DNA of 32,006 nt from an uncultured Collinsella sp. (lineage in GTDB: Bacteria; Actinomycetota; Coriobacteriia; Coriobacteriales; Coriobacteriaceae). The notes under the pieces were generated by a model that ran no database searches, was not told the DNA's origin, and saw only the letters and a program-made list of their open reading frames with translations. The first letter of the stretch is position 1. Each line of letters starts with the position of its first letter. Made by a program: the position numbers and the translations under genes. The stretch spans positions 1 to 32,006 of the forward strand of contig CABRID010000008.1 of NCBI GenBank assembly GCA_902470895.1, given 5' to 3'. Shown piece by piece: positions 7,516 to 15,096 of this stretch.

Positions 7516-8939
7516 GAATCTGCTTGGTACTCGAGGGTTGCTACCCCTATGTACACGGCGGTGTGTCCACTTGGATGCATGGCTATATCCAGGCTATGCC
7601 CGAGCATGAGTTTGTGCTATGGGTGATCGGCGCACATGCTGCCGACCGCGGCAAGTTTGTCTACGAGCTGCCCGGCAACGTGGTCGAGGTGCACGAGGTG
7701 TTCCTGGACGATGCCCTGCGGCTTTCGGGCGAGCAACATGAAGCCAGTTTTAACGACCGTGAGCGCGAGGCGTTACGCCGTCTGGTGTCGCTCTCCAATC
7801 CGGACTGGGACGTGTTATTCGATATCTTCTACCGCCGTCGCGTGCATCCGCTCTCGTTTTTGCAGAGCCGCACGTTTATGGATATCTTTCGCGACGTGTG
7901 CCTGGCCGAGTATCCCTACACGCCCTTTGCCGATGCATTCCACACCATGCGCTCCATGTTGCTGCCCGTGCTCTACCTGTTGGGCAGCGAGGTGCCGGTG
8001 GCCGATGTGTACCATGCCATCTCGACCGGCTACGGTGGCCTGCTCGCCTGCCTGGGCTCAAGCGTTCACCATGCGCCGGTGCTGCTGACCGAGCATGGCA
8101 TCTATACCCGCGAGCGCGAGGAAGAGATCATTCGCGCCGATTGGGTGGTGCCGTCCTTTAAGGACCGCTGGATTCGCTTTTTCTACCTGCTTTCGGAGGA
8201 GATCTACCGCCGCGCCTTCCGCGTGACGAGTTTGTTCCATAACGCCCGCAAGACGCAGATTGATATGGGCTGCGATGCGGACAAATGCCTGGTCATCCCC
8301 AACGGCATCCAGTTCGATCGCTTTAAGGATATTCCCTTAAAGACCGATGACGGCTGGGTGGACATTGGCGCGGTGGTGCGCCTGGCGCCCATCAAGGATG
8401 TTAAGACCATGATCTATGCCTTCTTTGAGCTGCACGAGCGCCTGCCCAAGGTGCGCCTGCACATCATGGGCGGCGTGGACGACGAGGAGTACGGCGCCGA
8501 GTGCCACGCGCTGGTCGAAACCCTGGGCGTGCGCGACCTGATCTTTACCGGCCGCGTCAACGTGGTCGAGTACATGGAAAAGCTCGACTTTACCATTTTG
8601 ACGAGCATCTCCGAGGGCCAGCCGCTCAGCGTGCTGGAGTCGCTTGCCGCGTGTCGTCCCTGCGTGACGACCGAGGTGGGCTGCTGCCGTGAGTTGCTCG
8701 AAGGCGCTCCGGGCGATGACTTTGGCGTGGCAGGTTTTGTGACGCCGCCTATGTATCGCAAGGGCTTGGCCGATGCCATGGAACGCATGTGCACAAGCCG
8801 CGCCCGTCGCATTGAGATGGGGGAACGAGGCCAGCGTCGCGTTGCCACGTACTTTTTGCACGAGCAGATGCTCGCCAACTATCGCGCGCTGTACGACGTG
8901 ACGGCGCAAGCGTTTGACCTGCCCAGAGAGGGGGAGTAG
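7512..8939 (+). CDS. pelF: PelF family GT4 glycosyltransferase (Pel polymerase)
   Basis: 475 residues, soluble, two Rossmann-like halves of a GT-B enzyme. The N-terminus has the typical PelF start RICLVLEGCYPYVHGGVS. The nucleotide-sugar site shows the EX7E pair E368 and E376 in SEGQPLSVLE, preceded by the acceptor/loop motif PNGIQFDRF. PelF uses a UDP-HexNAc donor (UDP-GalNAc/GlcNAc in Pseudomonas) and needs PelD, PelE and PelG at the membrane. ATG 7512 overlaps the deacetylase stop (ATGA), and pelG follows after 3 nt, consistent with one polycistronic unit. Length matches the family. Confidence 0.9.
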   Translation: MRICLVLEGCYPYVHGGVSTWMHGYIQAMPEHEFVLWVIGAHAADRGKFVYELPGNVVEVHEVFLDDALRLSGEQHEASFNDREREALRRLVSLSNPDWDVLFDIFYRRRVHPLSFLQSRTFMDIFRDVCLAEYPYTPFADAFHTMRSMLLPVLYLLGSEVPVADVYHAISTGYGGLLACLGSSVHHAPVLLTEHGIYTREREEEIIRADWVVPSFKDRWIRFFYLLSEEIYRRAFRVTSLFHNARKTQIDMGCDADKCLVIPNGIQFDRFKDIPLKTDDGWVDIGAVVRLAPIKDVKTMIYAFFELHERLPKVRLHIMGGVDDEEYGAECHALVETLGVRDLIFTGRVNVVEYMEKLDFTILTSISEGQPLSVLESLAACRPCVTTEVGCCRELLEGAPGDDFGVAGFVTPPMYRKGLADAMERMCTSRARRIEMGERGQRRVATYFLHEQMLANYRALYDVTAQAFDLPREGE

Positions 8940-8942
8940 CCG

Positions 8943-10487
8943 GTGGCCGGAATCGGTTTTGAGCTCAAGCGCCTGTTTAGGCGCAAGGGCCTGTTTGCCA
9001 CGATGCGCGCCTATGGCTACGCCGGCATTGTGTGCACGGGCCCCATGCTGCTGGGCGTGCTGCTCCAGGTGGGTATCTTGGTGCTGTGCGGTCTGTGGGG
9101 CGTGGGACGCGCCAACCAAGACCTGCTGGTGTGCATGGTGACCTATACGCTGCTGGCGTCGCTCACGCTCACGAGCTTTTTCTCCATGCCGGTCACGCGC
9201 TTTTTGGCCGACATGCTTTTTGCCGAGCGCGAGGATGAGATCCTGCCTTCGTTTTGGGGGTCTAATGCCATCATGCTCGTTGCGGGCACCGTGCTCTACG
9301 GCGTCTTTTTGCTGTTCTCGGGCGTCACGCTGCTGCAGGGACTGCTGTGCCTGTGGCTGTTTAACATTATGATTGTCAACTGGAACGGCATGAGTTACCT
9401 CACGGCCATCAAGGATTACCGCGGTATCCTATGCAGCTTTGCGGCTGCCATTGGCGTGGCGTGCCTGTGCGCCCTGGCCGCGCTGGCGCTGGGACTGCCG
9501 CCGGTCGAGGGCCTGTTGGCGTCAATTGCTCTGGGCTACGGCGTCATGCTCGCCTGGGACGTGGTGCTGCTGTACCGTTATTTTCCTCAGAGCGACCGCA
9601 GCCCCTGGCTCTTTTTGCAGTGGCTCGATCAGTTTATGCCGCTGGCGCTCACGGGCTTGTTTACCAACCTGGGTCTCTTTGCGCACTTGGTGATAATTTG
9701 GGCCGGTCCCATTGGCGTTCAGGTCAAGGGCTTGTTTTATGGTGCGCCGTACCACGATGTGCCGGCGCTCATCGCGTTTTTGACGATCCTGGTCACGTCC
9801 GTCAACTTTGTGGTCTCGGTCGAGGTCAACTTTTATCCGCGCTACCGCGACTACTACAGCCTGTTCAACGACGGTGGCGTGGTGGGCGACATTGTGGTGG
9901 CCGAGGAGGAAATGCTTGCCACGCTCAACAGAGAACTACGGTTTTGTGCGCTCAAGCAGCTGTTTGTGACGGCGGCGGTCATTTCGCTCGAGACCACGGT
10001 GCTGTCGGCCCTACCGTTGGGCTTTAACAACCTGATGCACGGGTATTTTCGCACGCTGTGCGTGGGCTACGGCCTGTATGCCGTGGGCAATACGGTGTTG
10101 CTCATCTTGCTGTACTTTACCGACTACAAGGGGGCCGTGCTGGCCTCGGGGCTGTTTGCCGGTGTGGCCGGGCTGGTGACTGCCGTTTCTTTGCTCTTGC
10201 CGCAGCAGTTTTACGGCTTTGGCTTTTTGTTGGGTGCAGCGGTGTTTTTTATCGTGGCGCTGCTGCGGCTCGATACCTATACCGCCAACTTGCCGTATCG
10301 TATCCTGAGTCAGCAGCCTATTGTGGCTATTGACAAGACGGGCTGGTTTACCGAACTTGGCCGGGTGCTCGACCGTGTTGAGCAACGCTACGAGGACAAG
10401 CGCGCGGGCGGTGAGCCGCGCAGTGCGTTTGAACGTATGGTGGTCCGCCTGTACCAAAAACATTGGGGAGGTTCTGATGATCGATAA
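8943..10487 (+). CDS. pelG: PelG polytopic membrane protein (Pel export)
   Basis: 514 residues, almost entirely hydrophobic, about 12 membrane segments. The N-terminus GIGFELKRLFRRKGLF followed by YGYAGIVCTGPMLLG is characteristic of PelG. PelG belongs to the MOP/MATE-like superfamily and moves the growing Pel polymer across the cytoplasmic membrane with PelD, PelE and PelF. The start is GTG at 8943, 3 nt after the pelF stop, with GAGAGGGGGAG upstream. The 3' end overlaps the start of the CotH gene by 11 bp. No outer-membrane PelB or lipoprotein PelC gene is present, as expected for a single-membrane cell. Confidence 0.9.
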   Translation: MAGIGFELKRLFRRKGLFATMRAYGYAGIVCTGPMLLGVLLQVGILVLCGLWGVGRANQDLLVCMVTYTLLASLTLTSFFSMPVTRFLADMLFAEREDEILPSFWGSNAIMLVAGTVLYGVFLLFSGVTLLQGLLCLWLFNIMIVNWNGMSYLTAIKDYRGILCSFAAAIGVACLCALAALALGLPPVEGLLASIALGYGVMLAWDVVLLYRYFPQSDRSPWLFLQWLDQFMPLALTGLFTNLGLFAHLVIIWAGPIGVQVKGLFYGAPYHDVPALIAFLTILVTSVNFVVSVEVNFYPRYRDYYSLFNDGGVVGDIVVAEEEMLATLNRELRFCALKQLFVTAAVISLETTVLSALPLGFNNLMHGYFRTLCVGYGLYAVGNTVLLILLYFTDYKGAVLASGLFAGVAGLVTAVSLLLPQQFYGFGFLLGAAVFFIVALLRLDTYTANLPYRILSQQPIVAIDKTGWFTELGRVLDRVEQRYEDKRAGGEPRSAFERMVVRLYQKHWGGSDDR

Positions 10488-12246
10488 GTTGATGTCTCGC
10501 CGCTGCCTGATCGAGGCAGCTGCCGGCGCGCTGTTGCTTTCGGGCTGTTCGTCTCAGGACGAATCCTCGACCAAAAAGGTCAAAAAGCAGGACAAGATTA
10601 AAAAGGCTGAGGCCTCGGACGGTACCAAGCACCTTCGCGATAAAGATGAGCTGTACGAGGTCTACGACGACTCGGGCATTGTGACCATGTACCTGACGGT
10701 CTCGCGCGGCAACAGCTCCGAGAACACCGACCACAGCTGGGCCGAGATCAACACGTACTCGGTGTATGACTATGCCGACATGGGGGTGACGCGCTATCAG
10801 GTTATGGGCCTGCTGCAGGCGGGCGACGAAGACGGCCCGGTGGCCGGCGAGGTTGGCTATGGCGAGGAAGCGCCCAATGCCACCGTGCAGGTGCGCGGTC
10901 AGACATCGAGCAACAACTCGCAAAAGAATTACAAGGTGGAGCTCAAAAAGGGCAAGGGTACTTGGCGCCAACAGCGCGCGATTGCGCTCAACAAGCACAT
11001 GGGCGAGGGTATGCGTTTTCGCAACAAGATGGCCTATGACCTTATCCGCGGGATACCCCAGATGATGGGCCTGCGCACACAGTTTGTGCATCTGTGGGTG
11101 TGCGACCAGACCGAAAAGTCCAACGACACCTTTGAGGACTACGGCCTGTTTACGCAGGTGGAGCAGCTCAACAAGACGGCGCTTAAGGCGCACGGCTTGG
11201 ATAAGAACGGGCATCTGTATAAGGTGAACAGCTTCGATTTCCATCGCTACGAGGACACCATTAAGCTCGCCGACGATCCCGACTACAACTAGGCTAAATT
11301 TGAGGGCATGCTCGAGATTAAGGGCGATTCGGACCACACCAAGCTCATCGAGATGCTCGATGAGCTCAACGACGAATCACAAAAGATCGATGATGTGCTC
11401 GATACCTACTTTGATACCGAGAATCTGGTCTATTGGCTGGCGTTTCAGATCCTGACGGGCAACTGCGATACGCAGAACCGTAACTGCTATCTGTACAGCC
11501 CTCTCAACTCAAATACTTGGTACTTTTTAGATTGGGATAACGACGGCATGCTGCGTAAGCTGGAGCTTTCTCTTACCGGGTTTTCGGACTACGCGAGCTG
11601 GGAGCGCGGCGCAAGTAACTACTGGGGCAACGTGCTGTTTAACCGCGCGTTGCGCAGCAAGTCGTTCCGCAGCGAACTCGACCGTGCCGTCAAGGACTTG
11701 CGCTCGTATTTGACCGAGACTCGCCTGACCAAGATGATCAAGCACTACCGCGAGGTGACTGAATCCCTGGTCTTTGCTTCGCCCGATATCGACCATCTGC
11801 CTGTCACCAAGGACCAATACGAGCAGATCGCCGTGGCGATTCCCTCCGAGATCGAGGAGAATTACAAGAGCTTTCGCGAGAGTTTTAAAAAGTCCATGCC
11901 GTTCTACATCGGCGTGCCGCAGATCGATAACGGTAAGCTGCGTATTAACTGGGATGCGTCCTACGACTTTGAGGCGCGCGACATTCGCTACACCGTGGAG
12001 CTTGCGCGTGACTATGCAATAAGCGACGTGGTCTTTAAGGCCGAGGACGTGCTGCTTCCCGAGGTGACCTGCGATGCGCCCGATGCCGGCCAGTATTTTG
12101 TGCGCGTGCGTGCCACCAACTCCGACGGCTTTACGCAAGATGCGTTTGACTACTATGTGACCGACGACGGCAAGCACTACGGCATGAAGTGTTTTTACGT
12201 GCAAGATGGCGGTAAGGTCGTGGAGGACACGTATGAGGAGGGCTAG
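10477..12246 (+). pseudogene. cotH: CotH-family kinase lipoprotein, interrupted by one in-frame amber codon
   Basis: The reading frame has 590 codons, with an internal TAG at 11290-11292 (codon 272) and its normal stop at 12244-12246. Both halves are in the same frame and belong to one CotH protein: RFRNKMAYDLIR before the break, and QNRNCYLYSPL and FLDWDNDGM (D352, D354, D356) after it. The N-terminus SRRCLIEAAAGALLLSGC has a lipobox cysteine at C24 and a twin-arginine-like start, suggesting a Tat-exported lipoprotein. The C-terminal ~100 residues look Ig/FN3-like. CotH proteins are atypical secreted kinases that phosphorylate proteins. A single-base change from a sense codon would explain the TAG; a sequencing error or a recent nonsense mutation is more likely than recoding, since several other genes here end in TAG. 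ATG 11308 could restart weakly. Confidence 0.85.
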
Positions 12247-13024
12247 CGCGCTGCTTGAGCGCTGGGCGGCCCCGCCTGTGCGTGCCACGCAGGAGCGTTA
12301 CCGCCACGAGCTCAAATATCTCATTAACGAGGGCGAGCACGCTGCGCTTGCCTGTCGCATGGCGTCGGTGTTTAAGCTGGACAAGCATGCACGGGCGGGT
12401 GGTTACACCATTCGCAGCCTGTATTTTGACGACTACTGCAACTCGGCCTACGAGGAAAAAGACGCCGGTATTCTCATGCGAAAAAAGTATCGCTTGCGCA
12501 TCTATAACGGCAGCGACAAGGTGATTAAGCTCGAGCGCAAAAAGAAGTACGGTAGCTGGATTTACAAGGAGGATGCGCCACTTACGCGCGGCGAGTTTGA
12601 GCAGATTCTGGCTGGCGACTACGACTTTTTGCTGAGGAGCCCCTATCCGCTCTGTCGCGAGTTCTACATTGAGTGCATCTGCAACGTGATGCGCCCGAGG
12701 ACCATCGTGGACTACGAGCGCGAGCCGTGGGTGATGGATGAGGGCACTGTGCGCATTACGTTTGACATGAACGTGCGTGCCGCGGTGGGAAGCTTCGATA
12801 TCTTTGACGCGACGCTGCCCGCGCTGCCGGTCCTGGAGCCCGGCAAGCTGGTAATGGAGGTCAAGTTTACGGAGTTTTGCCCGCAGCTGGTGCGCGATAT
12901 GGTGCCGCCGGGAGCGGCCGAGCTTACGGCGGTCTCCAAGTACTGCCTGTGCTACGACAAGACCGCCTACCTTCGCGGATTTAACTACTGGGAATCGGAT
13001 TTTGAGAACCGAGGGAATATTTAG
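12233..13024 (+). CDS. VTC-domain polyphosphate polymerase
   Basis: A 263-residue VTC domain, as in the catalytic subunit of yeast Vtc4, which makes polyphosphate from ATP in a tunnel lined by basic residues. Visible family features are ERYRHELKYLI near the start, SLYFDD (62-67), the paired arginines R87 and R89 in KKYRLRIY, KLERKKK (99-105), and a C-terminal MEVKF...SKYC segment. The ATG at 12233 lies inside the end of the cotH frame (14-bp overlap) with TGGAGG just upstream. No SPX domain or membrane segment is present; the next gene may supply the membrane part. The bacterial substrate or product in this context is not known from sequence. Confidence 0.85.
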   Translation: MRRASALLERWAAPPVRATQERYRHELKYLINEGEHAALACRMASVFKLDKHARAGGYTIRSLYFDDYCNSAYEEKDAGILMRKKYRLRIYNGSDKVIKLERKKKYGSWIYKEDAPLTRGEFEQILAGDYDFLLRSPYPLCREFYIECICNVMRPRTIVDYEREPWVMDEGTVRITFDMNVRAAVGSFDIFDATLPALPVLEPGKLVMEVKFTEFCPQLVRDMVPPGAAELTAVSKYCLCYDKTAYLRGFNYWESDFENRGNI

Positions 13025-13027
13025 ACC

Positions 13028-13693
13028 ATGAGCACCAGAGACTTTTTTAAGAACTCCGTTTTGGAGGCGTTTGGCCAGGTCGACCCTGCCAAGATTGGCC
13101 TTTCGCTGCTCGTGGCGCTCGCCATGGGCATCCTGATCTATTACGTGTACAAGCGCTTTTTTACCGGCGTGGTGTATTCGCGCAGCTTTGCCGTTACGCT
13201 TGTAGGCATGTGCGTGCTTACCTGTATGGTCACGCTCGCGATTTCGACCAACGTGGTCATCTCGCTCGGTATGGTAGGTGCTCTGTCTATCGTCCGCTAT
13301 CGTACGGCGGTCAAGGACCCGCTCGACCTGCTCTATCTGTTTTGGGCCATTACCACGGGTATTACGGCAGGTGCCGGCATGTATGCGCTCGTGGGGCTCA
13401 CGGCAGTTGTGATCGTGGTGATGATCGCCGGCTTTGCGAGCCACCAGGACAAGTCGCGCGTGTACATGATGGTCATCCACTACACAGGCCAGACCTCCGG
13501 CGACGATATCGTGCGTGCATTTGGCCGCACCAAGTTCACCGTTAAGTCCAAGACCATGCGCGGCGACAAAGTCGAGATGGCCGTTGAGGTATTCTCTGAC
13601 GGTGTGGATATGCCCTATGCTGACGCCATTCGTGCACTCGACGGCGTGGAAGACCTAACGTTGATCCAATACAACGGCGAATATCACGGCTAA
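13028..13693 (+). CDS. DUF4956 membrane protein, partner of the VTC-domain protein
   Basis: 221 residues with about four membrane segments in the first ~140 (LSLLVALAMGILIYYVY, FAVTLVGMCVLTCMVTL, then two more) and a soluble C-terminal ferredoxin-like tail. The segment at residues 84-101, GALSIVRYRTAVKDPLDL, is the DUF4956 signature as I know it. Genes of this family commonly sit next to VTC-domain and CotH genes, so a channel or membrane anchor for polyphosphate or a phosphorylated product is a reasonable guess, not a shown function. It follows the VTC gene after 3 nt and ends the operon; a hairpin at 13701-13722 comes next. Confidence 0.82.
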   Translation: MSTRDFFKNSVLEAFGQVDPAKIGLSLLVALAMGILIYYVYKRFFTGVVYSRSFAVTLVGMCVLTCMVTLAISTNVVISLGMVGALSIVRYRTAVKDPLDLLYLFWAITTGITAGAGMYALVGLTAVVIVVMIAGFASHQDKSRVYMMVIHYTGQTSGDDIVRAFGRTKFTVKSKTMRGDKVEMAVEVFSDGVDMPYADAIRALDGVEDLTLIQYNGEYHG

Positions 13694-13700
13694 CTATGTT

Positions 13701-13722
13701 CCGGCGTTTTAACAAACGCCGG
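13701..13722 (+). terminator. Hairpin at the end of the pel operon
   Basis: CCGGCGTTT (13701-13709) pairs perfectly with AAACGCCGG (13714-13722) around a 4-nt loop, 8 nt after the last stop codon. No T-tract follows, so it may protect the mRNA 3' end or act as a weak terminator rather than a classical one. Confidence 0.5.
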
Positions 13723-13737
13723 ACCGCTCGACGCTGC

Positions 13738-13837
13738 GCGGGCATCTGCCGGGCGATCTGCCGCTCAAACCGTCGCTCGCGTACATAAAGTACGCTTCGC
13801 TCCTCTTTCGCGGCACCTCGCCACGGCAGTTGCCCGC
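13738..13837. repeat. Structured intergenic palindromic element, copy 1
   Basis: A 100-nt imperfect hairpin. From outside in: GCGGGCA/TGCCCGC (13738-13744 with 13831-13837), CTGCC/GGCAG (13746-13750 with 13825-13829), GGCGA/TCGCC (13752-13756 with 13818-13822), TGCCGC/GCGGCA (13759-13764 with 13810-13815) and, at the tip, GCGTAC/GTACGC. The core 13765-13809 is nearly identical to 21438-21481, whereas the arms differ completely between the two copies yet remain self-complementary. It contains TCGCTC twice, facing each other across an internal loop. No T-tract follows. Confidence 0.8.
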
Positions 13838-13871
13838 TCGCTGACGTTTGCTCGACCTGGGTGGGCCGATT

Positions 13872-13917
13872 TTGTTCGGATGCCGTCTTCACGGGTATTA
13901 TGGTGAAAGCGATTTCA
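13872..13917 (+). promoter_or_regulatory. Promoter and operator of the LacI-family repressor gene
   Basis: -35 TTGTTC (13872-13877) and -10 TATTAT (13896-13901) are 18 bp apart. The 14-bp palindrome TGAAAGCGATTTCA (13904-13917) begins 3 nt after the -10 box and so covers the probable transcription start. It has the same half-sites as the two operators before the PTS gene, which suggests autorepression. It also argues against translation starting at the ATG at 13900. Confidence 0.7.
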
Positions 13918-13932
13918 ACGACGGGGGTGCTC

Positions 13933-14913
13933 GTGGTAAAAATGAAAGATGTGGCCGAGCTGGCCGGCGTTTCGAGCGCCGCCGTCTCGCGCTACCTCAA
14001 CGGTGGGTATATCTCGGCGGACAAGGCCGAGCGCATTAAGCAGGCGATTGAGCTGACCGGATACGTGCGGTCCAGCCAGGCTCGCGCGCTGCGCACCGGC
14101 TCCACCAAGCTCATCGGCGTCATCGTACCTAAGATCAACTCGGAATCCGTAAGCCGCATTACCGCCGGTATTGGCCAGGTGCTCGGTCGCCGTGGCTACC
14201 AGATGTTGCTTGCCAATACCGACAACGCGGCCGATCGCGAGCTCGAATACCTCGATTTATTCCAAAACCACCCGGTCGATGGTATTGTGCTGGTGGCGAC
14301 CATGGTTACCGACGAGCACCGTCGGGCGATTGGGTCGTGCCGCGTGCCCATTGTGCTGATCGGCCAGAATGTTGAGGGCGCGGTTTGCGTCTATCACGAC
14401 GATTACGAGGCTGCCTTTGAGCTGGGTCATGCGCTTGCGGGTCGTGTGGACGGCAAGATCGCCTACATTGGAGTTACCGAGGATGACCGCGCGGCCGGTT
14501 ATGACCGCCGTCGCGGTTTTGAGGCCGGCTTGCACGCCGCGGGCGTGGCGCTTGATCCGAGCCTGATTCGGCAGGGATCCTTTACGCTTGACTCGGGCTA
14601 TCGCGCTGCGCGCGAGCTGCTTTCCGTCGCTCCCGATGTTTCGTTTATCGCCTGTGCGACCGACACCATGGCGGCGGGCGCGCTGCGTGCTATCGATGAG
14701 GTTCGCGGTATGGGCGAGGGTATACACCGCGTGAGCGGTTTTGGCGACAACGCATTTTTGCGCGCGCTGACGGGCGGCATTCCCACCGTGCACTATGGGT
14801 ATCTGACCAGTGGCGTCGAGGCGACCAATATGTTGCTCAACACGCTCGATGGCGTGGAGGGGGAGCGCGGTCTAAAGACGCTTAAGCTCGGCCATCAGCT
14901 TATGAATGTTTAG
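13933..14913 (+). CDS. scrR: LacI-family sucrose-operon repressor (ScrR-like)
   Basis: About 326 residues. The N-terminal HTH reads MKDVAELAGVSSAAVSRYLN followed by the hinge helix region GYVRSSQARALRTGS, then a periplasmic-binding-like sugar domain (LIGVIVPKINSES, DGIVLVATM, GFGDN near the C-terminus). Start choice: GTG at 13933 has GGGGG 5 nt upstream; the ATG at 13942 is an alternative, and upstream starts precede the mapped promoter. Operator-like palindromes before this gene and before the PTS gene, and the sucrose genes downstream, indicate it controls sucrose uptake and hydrolysis and itself. The inducer is probably sucrose, sucrose-6-phosphate or fructose, which the sequence alone cannot settle. 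Confidence 0.85.
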   Translation: MVKMKDVAELAGVSSAAVSRYLNGGYISADKAERIKQAIELTGYVRSSQARALRTGSTKLIGVIVPKINSESVSRITAGIGQVLGRRGYQMLLANTDNAADRELEYLDLFQNHPVDGIVLVATMVTDEHRRAIGSCRVPIVLIGQNVEGAVCVYHDDYEAAFELGHALAGRVDGKIAYIGVTEDDRAAGYDRRRGFEAGLHAAGVALDPSLIRQGSFTLDSGYRAARELLSVAPDVSFIACATDTMAAGALRAIDEVRGMGEGIHRVSGFGDNAFLRALTGGIPTVHYGYLTSGVEATNMLLNTLDGVEGERGLKTLKLGHQLMNV

Positions 14914-15000
14914 GTTTTGGGCTCGTCTGTGCGCCGCTGAGCGCCTATTTTTGCCTTAAAACTACCATTCGCCGGCCTATTCCTACCGTTCACCCTAAAG

Positions 15001-15040
15001 TGAAAACGATTACAGACAGATGAAACTGAAATCGTTTACA
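15001..15040 (+). promoter_or_regulatory. Tandem LacI-type operators upstream of the sucrose PTS gene
   Basis: TGAAAACGATTACA (15001-15014) and TGAAATCGTTTACA (15027-15040) are two 14-bp near-palindromes with a central CG, 26 bp centre to centre. They match the operator in front of the repressor gene at 13904-13917. Both also fit the general cre pattern of LacI/CcpA proteins, but the local repressor is the more economical reading. The core promoter here is not clear. Confidence 0.7.
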
Positions 15041-15096
15041 GTGTAAGTGTCAAAGATGGCCGGGTGCAGATGCGCCCGTTGGAGGAAAGGGAAGTC

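Noticed and set aside
11290..11292. UAG read-through or recoding in cotH
   Set aside because: Several intact genes here (SecB-like, pelF, VTC gene exit region, nusA, infB) end in TAG, so UAG works as a stop. No pyrrolysine context is visible.
13900..13932. Upstream ATG at 13900 as start of the LacI-family gene
   Set aside because: It lies at the -10 box and before the likely transcription start, and the HTH domain begins only at MKDVAEL.
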